The translations under genes and the position numbers were made by a program. From UBA6168 sp039819485 (GTDB lineage Bacteria > Bacteroidota > Bacteroidia > Chitinophagales > Saprospiraceae), in assembly GCA_039819485.1 (NCBI GenBank), contig JBCBRY010000019.1, forward strand, positions 31,115-95,114: a DNA stretch of 64,000 bases, read 5' to 3'. Of this stretch, positions 25,635 through 35,537 are shown piece by piece (the first letter of the stretch is position 1; each line of letters begins with the position of its first letter). The notes under the pieces were generated by a model. That model saw nothing but the letters and a program-made list of their open reading frames with translations. It was not told the origin of the DNA and made no database searches.

Positions 25635-27641
25635 ATGAAACGACCAGTAAGAAAAACATATTCCATTTTCGGGGCCGGAGCAGCCGGCCTGTACACTGCC
25701 TGGCGGTTATTAACTGGCCAGCAAAAACACAAAAACAAAGGCATCCAAATCAAACGCGGAGACATTCTCGAACTCTACGACTGGGGGAAGTATAATTTCT
25801 CCAAAAAAGCCTCCGGCTCCCGCGAAGCCTCTGGCCGGATTTGCACCTATCATTATGAAAAAGACCCGAAAAACTCATTTGTCGAATTGGGCGGCATGCG
25901 CTATTCTTATTGGAAAGGCGAAAACAATGGAAGAGCCACCGGCCACCGGGTCGTCACACAGACCATCAAAAACATAGGTCTTGAGAAAGACTCCATCCCC
26001 TTCGATGTGGCCTCCAATCAACTGTACTACCTGCGAACCAAAAACATTTACGGCGACGACATCAGCTCGACCAACCCCGTGCCCTACAACATCAACAACT
26101 ACGGCGATGCAGACACCCCTGACCGTGGATTCACGATTATTCAGGACTTGGCCATGAGCCAGGAGAAGGCTGGCAAAATGACCCGGCAGGACTGGTGCGA
26201 ATTTTATCAGAATGGAAAAATCCAAGTCGATACCTCGGAGAATTCCGTTTTCAAAAAAGGCGACCGGCTGAAAGACATTGGCTATTGGAACCTGATGTTC
26301 GATCAACTGGGCTCGGAGGGTTACCAGTACACTGCCGACGGCAATGGCTATTCCTCCAACGTGATCAACTGGAACTCGGCCGAGGCCATCAACTCCAATA
26401 ATGAATTCACTCCCGGTACTGAGTACCGCACCTTGGTCAAGGGTTATTCCTCCCTTTTCTCCAAACTGTTTGATGAAATTGTGAAACATGCCCGCAAGAA
26501 AGGGGTCCATTTCAAATATTACCCGGACACCCGCGTGCGCTCCATCCACGCTAAAGGCCGTACGGTGCATTTCACCACCGCCACCCGCAAAAACCCGAAC
26601 CACGTCCACGAACGGAAAACGGCTCACTACACATGGCTGGCCATGCCCCGCGCTGCCCTCGAACTGGTCGCCCAGGCCACCAAGTACGAACAAGTGGACG
26701 GCCTCGATGTGCTCAACCATTCCAAGGTACAGCTCTACCTGGAGTCAGCCATCATCCAGCCTTCCTATAAAATCGGTATGTTTTTCGAAGAAGAGTGGTG
26801 GAAAACTTCGAAATATCCAGCACAGATTACCGGCTACAACATCACGCCGGACGTGCTGAAAGCACTGGGCAAGGCAGGTTTTCCCATGAGGTACATCGCA
26901 AAAATCAAACGGCCCAGAAAGGACAACCCACTCATTTATAAAACAATCACACCTGCGGAAAATTTTATCAGCATGGTGGAAGCGCACATCGGGGCCGGAC
27001 TGGACTATAAAGACCAACAACTCCTGCTTAAATATGCTGAACGGGATACCATCGGGCCCAGCATCACGGACACGCCCATCCGCCAGGTCGTCTATTTTGG
27101 CAACAATGCCGCCGATAAAAGACAGAAGCCCGTTTATGGCATCCTGGCCAGTTACGACGATGAGCGATTCGATGAATTCTGGAAGGAGCTTGAACTGGGT
27201 CCCAACACCTTGAAAAAGATTCCGGAATCAGAAAACACCCAACCACTGGACGGCCCCCGCAAGGCTCCCGAGGTCATGGTAAAAATGCTCCGCAAACAAC
27301 TGGCCCACCTCCACTTTGGCCCACAGGCCGACGTCAGCAGTGTGCCGGAGCCGCTGGAAACCACTTACATGGATTGGTCGTTGCCCCCCTTCTACGCCGG
27401 GTACCACGCCTATGCCGCCCATTACGACATCTGTGATGTGCAGCAAAAAATCCGCAAACCTTCGCAGCTGCACCACAAGGCCGACGCCAATATTTTCATT
27501 GTTGGTGAAACCTACTCCAACGACCAGGCATGGGTCGAGGGAGCGTTCTGTGTGGCAGAGTCTGTATTGAACGACTTCTTTGGCATGGAGCCGATTATTG
27601 ACGACAAGCACTATCCGTTCATTTGCCGGAAGTGTGGATAG
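25635..27641 (+). CDS. L-amino acid oxidase-like flavoprotein (amino_oxidase family)
   Basis: 668 residues. An N-terminal FAD-binding Rossmann motif (YSIFGAGAAGLYTAWRLL, residues 9-26) is followed by the second family signature (REASGRICTYHYE, VELGGMRYSY) and a C-terminal FAD contact (IFIVGETYSNDQAWVEGAFC). These are hallmarks of flavin amine oxidases; the length and the GGMRY segment suggest an L-amino acid oxidase giving 2-oxo acid, ammonia and hydrogen peroxide. There is no obvious signal peptide. With the decarboxylase upstream it could form an amino-acid-to-aldehyde route. Substrate is unknown. A terminator follows at 27651. Confidence 0.85.
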   Translation: MKRPVRKTYSIFGAGAAGLYTAWRLLTGQQKHKNKGIQIKRGDILELYDWGKYNFSKKASGSREASGRICTYHYEKDPKNSFVELGGMRYSYWKGENNGRATGHRVVTQTIKNIGLEKDSIPFDVASNQLYYLRTKNIYGDDISSTNPVPYNINNYGDADTPDRGFTIIQDLAMSQEKAGKMTRQDWCEFYQNGKIQVDTSENSVFKKGDRLKDIGYWNLMFDQLGSEGYQYTADGNGYSSNVINWNSAEAINSNNEFTPGTEYRTLVKGYSSLFSKLFDEIVKHARKKGVHFKYYPDTRVRSIHAKGRTVHFTTATRKNPNHVHERKTAHYTWLAMPRAALELVAQATKYEQVDGLDVLNHSKVQLYLESAIIQPSYKIGMFFEEEWWKTSKYPAQITGYNITPDVLKALGKAGFPMRYIAKIKRPRKDNPLIYKTITPAENFISMVEAHIGAGLDYKDQQLLLKYAERDTIGPSITDTPIRQVVYFGNNAADKRQKPVYGILASYDDERFDEFWKELELGPNTLKKIPESENTQPLDGPRKAPEVMVKMLRKQLAHLHFGPQADVSSVPEPLETTYMDWSLPPFYAGYHAYAAHYDICDVQQKIRKPSQLHHKADANIFIVGETYSNDQAWVEGAFCVAESVLNDFFGMEPIIDDKHYPFICRKCG

Positions 27642-27650
27642 AGGAATGAG

Positions 27651-27690
27651 GCGGTGTTACCGCTGAAATCGGTAACACCGCAGTTTTTTT
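27651..27690 (+). terminator. Rho-independent terminator after the oxidase gene
   Basis: GCGGTGTTACCG pairs with CGGTAACACCGC around a 7-nt loop, followed by a T-run. Confidence 0.9.
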
Positions 27691-27856
27691 ATAAATATCT
27701 TCAACCTTAAGGACTTTTTACATACAAGTCTACTATTGCCCCTTCCCTGGAAAATTTACAAACGAGCCGGACTGCAGCTATTTCCTCTCTTCAAAACGGC
27801 ATCCCACAGGCCGGTACCAAAAAAAATACCATCAAAACGCCCTGCGGCTTTGCGCA

Positions 27857-28141
27857 CTACCCACTGTAAATAGAACAGCAGACAAACAGTAAAAAACTGA
27901 TTACGATGGAGATCAGAATGAAGTGCTTCAACCATTTTTTCTTCTCAGGGCCATCCATCTTCGAAAGCTTGTCCAATATGGTAAAAAAGAAGGCAAACAG
28001 AGAAGCGATGCCAGCAATGATCACGATGGAACCCTCGAAATGATGGAACACTGAGTGAGCAAAAAACTCTTGGGAATGGAGCAAGTTGGACATCAGCATG
28101 CATTTGAAAATGCAACAGATCTTTGATATAGATTGATTCAT
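27857..28141 (-). CDS. Small two-TM membrane protein, hypothetical
   Basis: 94 residues from the ATG at 28141. Two membrane segments (IVIIAGIASLFAFFFTILDKL and HFILISIVISFLLFVCCSIY) are separated by the charged loop SKMDGPEKKKW. I do not recognise a family. Codon use looks plausible and no competing frame exists. Confidence 0.5.
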   Translation of the reverse strand: MNQSISKICCIFKCMLMSNLLHSQEFFAHSVFHHFEGSIVIIAGIASLFAFFFTILDKLSKMDGPEKKKWLKHFILISIVISFLLFVCCSIYSG

Positions 28142-28171
28142 ACCTAAAATGAGATTGCCTGAAAACAGCAA

Positions 28172-28715
28172 CTTAAGATGAATAATCTCTCTCCCAACTT
28201 TTGAAATATTATGGGATTTATTTAATTTGTGAGGTAATCCATCTTGGAAGTTCCTGCTTCCAGAAGGTTTAACTTGATTCCTGCATCTTGTTTCGAACCT
28301 CGTATGCGGGAATTTTTTTCAAGGTACGACATTCTCTACACATAAACAAAACATGTTTTAAAAATTCCTGGGGAATTATTGGGGACTTATTCTAATATTT
28401 TTCAAAACTATTCGTTATATTTATTGCTTGGAACTATATTTGCCCCTCCAAACCAGTTGTTACGAAGTCAAAACCTACAACTTCAACAACCTCTTACCAT
28501 CATCTTACAATTCAACTAAAAGACACTTTTCGTCGCGTGATTAGCAAAAAGACGAATGAAAGTTATCAAATCATTACATAATACGCCACGACGGTTGCAA
28601 AACCATGATGGATTGTGCGGATTGCTCCTTGTAAACCAAAGATGTACATCCGCTTCACGGAGCAACAGACCCTAAATTCAAAGTTTGGTTCTCCTGCTCG
28701 TTCAACCTTAAAAAG
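28172..28715 (+). other. Long leader region upstream of orphan gene
   Basis: A TATATTTG box at 28435-28442 fits the Bacteroidota -7 consensus and would give a ~265-nt 5' leader for the gene at 28716. The leader holds an inverted pair TTGCTCC/GGAGCAA (about 28621 and 28659) and GGTTGCAAAACC. No known riboswitch class was recognised. Confidence 0.35.
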
Positions 28716-30158
28716 ATGTTATTGACAAGAAAAATATATGAAGTAGTACACAACATGATCATTGAAAAATGCAAGGAAAAACCTGATTTTTCACTGATCA
28801 CCCAAAAAGGTGCAAGTCTTTATGGTTTTGGAAAGTTTTCCAATGTCCCGAACACCATTAAAGGTATCATGTTGGAAAGTGAGGCCGTCAAAGACTACAT
28901 GAATAAATACTTTCAGCCAAGGGTAAACAAGAATACGGTCAGGCATGCAAAGTTCCTGAACGGAAAATTTTTATACGACCGGTACAGGGATTTAAAAAAC
29001 GAAAAAGAGACCATCGAGTTTTCCGGCCTCTACCAAGAACTGTTTTTCCGCTTCATTGGGTACAGAAATATCGAGGTTTTCCTGGATAAAATTGAGCAGG
29101 AGGGCGATAAAGTAAACAAAGAGGAAATCAACATTCAAAGGGCGCTGATCGAAAGTTTGGACGATGGTGAACCTTCCAGGTTGGCCATTGAGTACCATGG
29201 CTACTATTACAGCATCAATAATCACGAGACCCCTTTCTTTACCTTGAAGGTGGACTTTTACAAAGAAATGATCGCGCAAGAAGATGATTTTCATGATGCA
29301 AAAATTGGCGTTGAACCTAAAAACTACAGGGGCAAAGGCAGGTTGATCGGCGGAACCGTCTATTTCAACTTAAAAAACGCCAAGAACAATGTGATGAATA
29401 TCTTTATATACCGGGGAGAAGTCGATTTAAGAAAGAAGAAATATTTCAGGGGATGTTTCATGACCATTTCTTCGCATGGCTATCCGGTATATGGCAAAGT
29501 GGTTTTCCTGAACGTGAATGAGCTGGGCAAAGGGAGTCCGGAATACCATGAGAATAAGCTATGGGCACAAAGGGAACTATTCTATGACTTCAAAAACTTC
29601 AGGGTTTCCCCAAGGATCGAAGACACTTTAAAGGATATAAGTGTCAACAAAACCAAACTCAGGGTAATCGAGCCAATGGTGGGAGTTTATATAGTTTGGT
29701 CTTTCACCAACATGCGGGAGAACATTCTGCAATCAATATTCATCATCAAAGAAAACTTTCATTCCACATTACGCACCTACCACAACGACAACGTAGAAGA
29801 GCAGGTTTGCCTGATCCGGTTGGCAAATGGAACCAATGGCAAAAACCTTTATGTATCCACGCATGAGCAAAGAGGTCTTGAAGCAAGAAATACCAGTTTC
29901 ATTGAAATGGAGCTGAGGGGAGGAAAATTTACCAAAGGTTCATTCTGCAGTATTGCCGATCAGCCTCATCCATTCAGTTTCAACAGAGCGGGCTATATGG
30001 TTATGGTCAAGATCAATGAAGCGGAAACCGATAAATATCAACCATTTCGGTTCAGGATCGACACCTTAAGGGCCCAGGTTCTTCCGAACGATGCCAACCT
30101 CCAGGCATTAAATCGTTTCCTGGAAGACGAGTTTGACTCGATGGGCTTAAAAAAATAG
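28716..30158 (+). CDS. Orphan protein with two similar C-terminal segments, unknown function
   Basis: 480 residues, cytosolic by lack of signal or membrane segments. I do not recognise any family. The N-terminal ~100 residues are basic and helical (KIYEVVHNMIIEKCKEKPDFSL). Two later regions look like copies of one beta-rich module: KYFRGCFMTISSHGYPVYG and GKFTKGSFCSIADQPHPF each precede a hydrophobic strand (KVVFLNV, YMVMVKI). It is a single gene with a long leader, flanked by a terminator-closed operon and an AraC gene on the opposite strand. Confidence 0.7.
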   Translation: MLLTRKIYEVVHNMIIEKCKEKPDFSLITQKGASLYGFGKFSNVPNTIKGIMLESEAVKDYMNKYFQPRVNKNTVRHAKFLNGKFLYDRYRDLKNEKETIEFSGLYQELFFRFIGYRNIEVFLDKIEQEGDKVNKEEINIQRALIESLDDGEPSRLAIEYHGYYYSINNHETPFFTLKVDFYKEMIAQEDDFHDAKIGVEPKNYRGKGRLIGGTVYFNLKNAKNNVMNIFIYRGEVDLRKKKYFRGCFMTISSHGYPVYGKVVFLNVNELGKGSPEYHENKLWAQRELFYDFKNFRVSPRIEDTLKDISVNKTKLRVIEPMVGVYIVWSFTNMRENILQSIFIIKENFHSTLRTYHNDNVEEQVCLIRLANGTNGKNLYVSTHEQRGLEARNTSFIEMELRGGKFTKGSFCSIADQPHPFSFNRAGYMVMVKINEAETDKYQPFRFRIDTLRAQVLPNDANLQALNRFLEDEFDSMGLKK

Positions 30159-30225
30159 TTTTTTTACAATGAAGTAGTTGCAGGGCTTGGCGGCATGTAT
30201 GCACGTAGAAGGGACTTCCACGATA

Positions 30226-31137
30226 CTAATATGCCGACGGTGCCACCCCCACCAACCGTTTAAAGACCTTCCCGAACGAGCGCCGGTCCGCAAAAGACAA
30301 CTGCATCGCGACTTCCGTCGGCGAATAATTTTTCATCAATAATTCCTTGGCCTTTTCGATCCGCAATTGCAGCACATGTTGGTAAGGGGTACGGCCATAT
30401 ATTTTTTTATACAACCGTACAATGTGGTATTTTGAAAAAAAAGCGACCCGGGTCAGCTCATCGAGGGAAAAGGGTTCTGCGAAATTGTCCAGAATATAAC
30501 AGTGTGCCAGGCTGATCCGGCGGTAGATTTCCCGACGGGTCAGCTTGCTTGCAGAAGGAATGGCCCGCAGGTGCCGGTTGATTTGGCGGTGAGCCAGCAG
30601 AAATTGTTCAGCCAGGGAAAAGTAAAAGGCATCCCAGTCCATCAACTGGCCTCCGGACGACTGCTGCAATGTGTACCGCAAGCGATGAAGGTACTGGCCA
30701 AAGCTGTTTTCCTTTAGGTCGTAGGTTTTAGTTAAAAATGCATGCTGCTGCCAGGTATGGTGAAATGGGGAAGCCAAGGATTTTTTGAGCGGCATGCCGA
30801 TGGCCCGGGCCACTTCGTTTATGGTTTGCTCGGTGATAAAAATACAGTAGCCTTCCACTTTTTCCTTAAAGACACCGGCCGCCCGTGCTTCCTGTTGCGT
30901 ATTAAAAATAAAATACTCCCCCTGGCCGGCCTGATAGAATTTTCCATCCACATAATAAGGCTCCTTCCCGCGAACAGGAAGGGAAAAATGAAATCGGGAA
31001 GTATCCAAATCAACGTCGAGGGCAGTGATGGAAGAGAATTTTATCTCATTCCCGCTCCAGGGCTGAGAGGGCTTCCAAGTCAGTACGGTTGCTTGTGGCG
31101 TCGCTTGCCTGACGGTTCCTTTAAAGTTAATAGCCAT
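30226..31137 (-). CDS. AraC-family transcriptional regulator
   Basis: 303 residues. The N-terminal half is a cupin-like sensor (REPORT-type segment VRGKEPYYVDGKFYQAGQGEY); the C-terminal ~100 residues hold both helix-turn-helix motifs: LDELTRVAFFSKYHIVRLYK and PTEVAMQLSFADRRSFGKVF, ending KRLVGVAPSAY. It is divergent from a secreted serine hydrolase with ~200 bp between the starts, so it may control that gene. Effector unknown. Confidence 0.9.
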   Translation of the reverse strand: MAINFKGTVRQATPQATVLTWKPSQPWSGNEIKFSSITALDVDLDTSRFHFSLPVRGKEPYYVDGKFYQAGQGEYFIFNTQQEARAAGVFKEKVEGYCIFITEQTINEVARAIGMPLKKSLASPFHHTWQQHAFLTKTYDLKENSFGQYLHRLRYTLQQSSGGQLMDWDAFYFSLAEQFLLAHRQINRHLRAIPSASKLTRREIYRRISLAHCYILDNFAEPFSLDELTRVAFFSKYHIVRLYKKIYGRTPYQHVLQLRIEKAKELLMKNYSPTEVAMQLSFADRRSFGKVFKRLVGVAPSAY

Positions 31138-31339
31138 TTTTTTGTTTGTGCAATTTTTGACCCCCTATGCGATAAAAGTGGCCTTTACATTCGCCAGGAT
31201 AGTCATACGGACGGCCAGTTTGCTCATCGGGCAGGTGTACCGGCCTTGCGCATTATTTAAATCGACATTTTCAGATGCAACCGGGTTGCCGCCAAATCGT
31301 CATTTGGCAGTCCAAAAAGACATTTCTAAAACTTCAGAC

Positions 31340-32773
31340 ATGAAATTACTCCGACTACTGTTCCTGCTTCTGTTCACTATTTCAACCGTTGGAAAATCCA
31401 ACGGCCAAACCGTTGAGCCCGGCCTCGCAGCAGCTTTCCAACAGACCCTCGACTCCATGCGCCAGCTTTTACAGGTCAATGGATTAGCCGCAGCCATTCA
31501 ATTACCGGACGATGCCGTATGGGCCGGCGGCAGCGGTTTTTCAACGTTCAACCCGGTGGATAGCATCGGGCCGCAACATACCTTCGAAGTGGGCAGCTCG
31601 TTCAAAACTGTCACCGCACATTGCATTCTCCAAATGGCCGACGAGGGCTCCCTGGCGCTCGACGACAGCCTGTACCATTGGCTGCCTGCCTTTCCCCACA
31701 TCGATTCTACGATCACCATCCGGCAACTATTACGGCACCAGAGTGGCCTCTTTGACGTTTTGCAAAATCCAGGTTTTTCTCCCGCCATGTTCCAGAATAC
31801 GAACCAACTATGGTCGTTGGCAGATGTGATCGGCACTTTTATTTTACCGGCAAACTTTCAACCGGGCACCAGTTGGGGATACTCCAACACGAACTACCTG
31901 CTGCTGGGCATGATCGTTGAAACAGTATCCGGGCAGTCATTTCACCAGGAAGTAAAAGAGCGTTTTTTCGCGCCGATGGGATTGGAGAGTTTTGCCAACC
32001 TGGCTTTTGACCCGTTGCCCAACCAAGTTGCCCACATCTGGCTCGACCTGAACGGTGATGGGGTTTTGGACGACGCACATAATTTTTATACCGGCCTGCA
32101 ATCAACTTTTAGTGCGGTTGGCCCGGCGGGTGGTTATTTTGCAACGCCCAGTGACCTGGCCAGATGGATGAAGGCCAGTATGAGCGGCAGTCTGCTCTCG
32201 GCTGCCATGTGGGCAGAAGCAACCACTACGGTTCCTTCCGCTTTTTCCGGCAATACGCGATATGGGCTGGGACTCATGGAACGCTACATCGACGGTGAAC
32301 TTTGCTATGGCCACGGAGGCGATCTTTCCTATACGACCCAAGCATTTTATTTTCCTGAAAAGGACATCAGCATCGCCATCCATTCAAATGATGCCTCGAT
32401 CATTTCCTGGAACCTGACCAACACCTTGGCCGCATTATTACGGACTTGTATAGAATATGAACCTACAGCTACTGAAGATTTCACGAGCAATGACCCTGTT
32501 TTTGATTTCACCGTTTTTCCAAATCCATTTGTTGAAATGCTAAACATCGAATGTGACCTTCCCGCAACGGTTACTGATTTAGAAATAATCATGTCAGACA
32601 TCAGCGGTAAAACAATACAGTCAAAAAAAGAAAAAAATATTGCAGCCGGCAACCAGGTGCATTCATTAGAAAACATCTCTTTTCTCCCTCCGGGAAATTA
32701 TTTTGTCCAGTTAAAAATGAACGGACAACTGATTGGTATGGAAAAAGCGATCAAAATACCATTTGCCAAATAG
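31340..32773 (+). CDS. Secreted serine hydrolase (class C beta-lactamase fold) with T9SS type A domain
   Basis: 477 residues from the ATG at 31340. Signal peptide LLRLLFLLLFTISTVGKSNGQ. The catalytic domain has the SxxK motif in EVGSSFKTVTAH (near residue 86), the YxN motif in WGYSNTNYLLLGM and the HGG motif in GHGGDLSYTT, as in D-Ala-D-Ala carboxypeptidases and esterases of the beta-lactamase superfamily. The last ~85 residues (VFPNPFVEMLNIE ... PPGNYFVQLKMNG) are a T9SS type A sorting domain, so it is exported to the cell surface or medium. The substrate is unknown. A divergent AraC gene lies upstream. Confidence 0.9.
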   Translation: MKLLRLLFLLLFTISTVGKSNGQTVEPGLAAAFQQTLDSMRQLLQVNGLAAAIQLPDDAVWAGGSGFSTFNPVDSIGPQHTFEVGSSFKTVTAHCILQMADEGSLALDDSLYHWLPAFPHIDSTITIRQLLRHQSGLFDVLQNPGFSPAMFQNTNQLWSLADVIGTFILPANFQPGTSWGYSNTNYLLLGMIVETVSGQSFHQEVKERFFAPMGLESFANLAFDPLPNQVAHIWLDLNGDGVLDDAHNFYTGLQSTFSAVGPAGGYFATPSDLARWMKASMSGSLLSAAMWAEATTTVPSAFSGNTRYGLGLMERYIDGELCYGHGGDLSYTTQAFYFPEKDISIAIHSNDASIISWNLTNTLAALLRTCIEYEPTATEDFTSNDPVFDFTVFPNPFVEMLNIECDLPATVTDLEIIMSDISGKTIQSKKEKNIAAGNQVHSLENISFLPPGNYFVQLKMNGQLIGMEKAIKIPFAK

Positions 32774-32865
32774 ATTTACGCCATAACATTATTTTACGAT
32801 TGTATGTCTCCTCCCCTGCCCTGATTGATGGGGCACGGGGGGAATTTTAGGAAAGTTAAAAAAAC

Positions 32866-33111
32866 GGGTTGTTGTAAGTGTTAAGCGTAGCGTCACTTTG
32901 AACCGGACTAACGGGGTAGTTTGTAACGGCCATTTCTTGAAAAGGTGCTATAAATGATAAATTGGGCTGGCAGTCGCAGACTGCTTGGCGGGGCGTTGCA
33001 GGTTGCGCTTCGCTAAACCTATAACAACTATGGACCTGCTACAACTATGGAAAGTTCAAAAAAAAACGTGCTGTTGTAAGTGTTAAGCGTAGCGTCACTT
33101 ACAACAACAAT
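32866..33111. repeat. REP-like palindromic cluster
   Basis: Contains GTTGTAAGTGTTAAGCG twice, GGCAGTCGCAGACTGC, and TTGCAGGTTGCGCTTCGCTA, the same motif types that surround the transposase gene at 41.3 kb. It fills the space between two convergent genes together with a short GC hairpin near 32.81 kb. Confidence 0.7.
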
Positions 33112-33124
33112 TTTATTAAAAACA

Positions 33125-35239
33125 TCAATCATCGTTCTCTGCATTAGCAGGCACCACTGGCAGCCAAATCATAAATGCGGCCCCTTTCCCTACTTCACTT
33201 TCCACCTCGATCCGCCCATTGTGTTGTTCCACAATGCCGTAACTGATAGAAAGGCCGAGGCCGGTGCCTTTGCCCACCGCTTTGGTAGTGAAAAAAGGTT
33301 CAAAAATCCGTCGGTGGTTTTCGGCATCTATGCCGGGGCCGTCGTCTTCGATGGTCACTTTTATTTCATCGCCGATATGTTCTGTGGAAATTTGGATGGT
33401 GCCGCGGTCAGCAAGGGCTTGCACGGCGTTGTTGATGATGTTGAGAAAGACTTGATTGAGCCGGCTGATCTGGCAGACCGCAGGCGGGAGTTCCCCAAAA
33501 TGGGTTTTAATAAAAATATCGGCGGGCAGGCTGCCCCTGACCAATGCGATGGTGCTTTCGATGCCTTCGTTCAAATCGGCCGGGTGGAAATTTTCAGTGG
33601 TATTGCGGGAAAAAATGCGGAGGCTGTTGACGATCTTCAGGGTGCGTTCTGCACCGGTATTGATGCCACTGATCAACTGGGCCGTTTCTTCGCTCAACTC
33701 CTGACTTTGCAGTTCGTCACTTAATCTGACCAAGGCATCAATGGTTGTTTTTTGGCCGTTGCCATTTCTCAGTAGCTCTATCTTTTCCAGTATCTTTTGG
33801 ATGTCTTCAAAATTATATTGCAGGGCCGTGGCGGAAGAGGTGATAAAATTGATCGGGTTATTGATTTCATGCGCAATGCCCGCCGTCAATTGCCCCAGGG
33901 AAACCATTTTTTCACTTTGCACCAAAGACACCTGCGCCTGGTTCAGGTTGGCCAATAGTTTTTCCTGTTCACTTAAAAGCTGCCTGGTGACGGTTTGTTC
34001 TTTTTGTAGTTTATCGATGGCCCGGCGGCGCCCCAGGTAAAACAAAAATGCCAGCAGAGCCAGCCCCGCAGAAATGAGCAGCCCCGCCAGTAGTCGTTGT
34101 CTTTGCTTTGCTTCAAGCTCCTGTTCTTTTTTGAGCTGGGCAATTTCCCGGTCTTTTTCCGCTGCTTCAAATTTGGCCTGCTGCTCCTGCATCTGACCAT
34201 CTATTTCAAGGTTAAAAAGACTGTCTTTCAGATAGTGGTGGGTACGTTGGGCGAGATAAGCGTCCTTCCACTGCCGGGCGTCGGCATACACTTCTGACAG
34301 TTCGAGGTATTGGTCTCGTACATTGTCGGTGCGTCCTACCTTTTGGGCAATTTCCAGACTTTGCCTGGCGTAATCGATCGCTACTTGGTAATTGCCGAGC
34401 CGTTGTTCAATTTTCGCCAGACTGCTGAGCGACATGCCGATCCGGGCTTCGTCACCTACCGTTTTGAAATTGGCGAGGGCTTCGGTCGAATATTGTTTTG
34501 CCTGCTTCAAATTGCCCGTTTTCATATATACTTCCGACAAATTGATCAAGGCTGCTGCTGTGCCAAATGCCTGTTTTTTCTCCCGGTAATAAGCCAGTCC
34601 TTTTTCCAAATAATGGATGGCACTGTCCGTCTGTTCCATTTCGACGTACATGGCGCCGATGTTCACGGCACTGCTGGCCGCATAGCGTTCGTTACCGATC
34701 TGTTGATGGGTCAAATGGCTTTTGCGGAAATATTTGATCGCCTCTTCCCTTTTTCCCGAGGCATGCAGCACGGAGCCGATGCCGTTGTAGGTGCGTGCCA
34801 GAAAGAGCGGCGCTGCCTCGTTTTCGATCCGCAGTTCCAACGATTGGTTGAGCAGTACCAACGCTTCCGAGAAGTTGCCCATGTGCCGGTACAGCGTCCC
34901 TAAACTGTAAAGACCTTCGGCCAACAACAAGCTGTCGCCAGCCAACCGCGCCAGGTCAATCGACCTCAGATACGCTGCTTCTGACCCTTCAAAATTGCTT
35001 TTGCGCTTCAAAGAAATACCTTGATAATTGGCCACTTTGCTCAATAGAGCATGGTCCTTCGCTTTTTCGCCTACGTCCACCAGTTTGGCCAATACCAGGA
35101 GTGCGCTGTCCGGTTGTTTGTTGATCAGGCTACCAGCGTACTCGACCCGTTCCCACCGCTCCAGGCTGTCCACCTGAGCGGACATTTGGATGAAAAAGAA
35201 TAAGGTCAAAAAGGTTGCTATACAGTAATTTGTGTACAT
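33125..35239 (-). CDS. TPR sensor histidine kinase
   Basis: 704 residues. A signal-like N-terminus (CIATFLTLFFFIQMSAQ) precedes ~320 residues of tetratricopeptide repeats (A-Y-x-x-G-x-L-type units), probably periplasmic; a membrane segment LLAGLLISAGLALLAFLFYLG follows near 390, then a coiled coil. The kinase core has the H-box GIAHEINNPINF (near 455), N-box VFLNIINNAVQAL, G1 EDDGPGID and G2 GKGTGLGLSISYGIV. It autophosphorylates and should pass phosphate to a response regulator not encoded nearby. Three phased TTCAC repeats lie upstream. Confidence 0.93.
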   Translation of the reverse strand: MYTNYCIATFLTLFFFIQMSAQVDSLERWERVEYAGSLINKQPDSALLVLAKLVDVGEKAKDHALLSKVANYQGISLKRKSNFEGSEAAYLRSIDLARLAGDSLLLAEGLYSLGTLYRHMGNFSEALVLLNQSLELRIENEAAPLFLARTYNGIGSVLHASGKREEAIKYFRKSHLTHQQIGNERYAASSAVNIGAMYVEMEQTDSAIHYLEKGLAYYREKKQAFGTAAALINLSEVYMKTGNLKQAKQYSTEALANFKTVGDEARIGMSLSSLAKIEQRLGNYQVAIDYARQSLEIAQKVGRTDNVRDQYLELSEVYADARQWKDAYLAQRTHHYLKDSLFNLEIDGQMQEQQAKFEAAEKDREIAQLKKEQELEAKQRQRLLAGLLISAGLALLAFLFYLGRRRAIDKLQKEQTVTRQLLSEQEKLLANLNQAQVSLVQSEKMVSLGQLTAGIAHEINNPINFITSSATALQYNFEDIQKILEKIELLRNGNGQKTTIDALVRLSDELQSQELSEETAQLISGINTGAERTLKIVNSLRIFSRNTTENFHPADLNEGIESTIALVRGSLPADIFIKTHFGELPPAVCQISRLNQVFLNIINNAVQALADRGTIQISTEHIGDEIKVTIEDDGPGIDAENHRRIFEPFFTTKAVGKGTGLGLSISYGIVEQHNGRIEVESEVGKGAAFMIWLPVVPANAENDD

Positions 35240-35309
35240 CTGTGACCAAATGTAAGTAGACTTTTTTTTATCAAATCAAGAAAACGGGGTATTCCACTCA
35301 ACGATTCGA

Positions 35310-35364
35310 CCGGTTCACAAAATGATTTTACCGTTTCACTGCAATATTTTCCGCTTTCACTGCA
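35310..35364. promoter_or_regulatory. Three TTCAC direct repeats at 21-bp spacing
   Basis: TTCAC occurs at 35314, 35335 and 35356, each 21 bp apart; the last two share TTTCACTGCA. The units begin with CCG (ACCGGTTCAC, ACCGTTTCAC), somewhat like LytTR boxes. They lie ~75 bp upstream of the histidine kinase start and ~170 bp before a small plus-strand gene. Confidence 0.5.
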
Positions 35365-35537
35365 TTTGCTGCCAACGGGCCATTTTCAAACATCTCCTTT
35401 TCGTTTCACAACCTTTTTCGGATTCCTAAGTTTCAAATGGCAGCACCGAAGCCTCTTCGGTGAAATGTGCCGTTAAAATCAATTTGCCTTTATCCACGCC
35501 GAAGGAGCCTTTGGCGCTACAACTTGATAAATAACCA

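Noticed and set aside
25875..26720. Long antisense frame inside the amino acid oxidase gene
   Set aside because: Shadow of the sense gene; no family features and no independent promoter.
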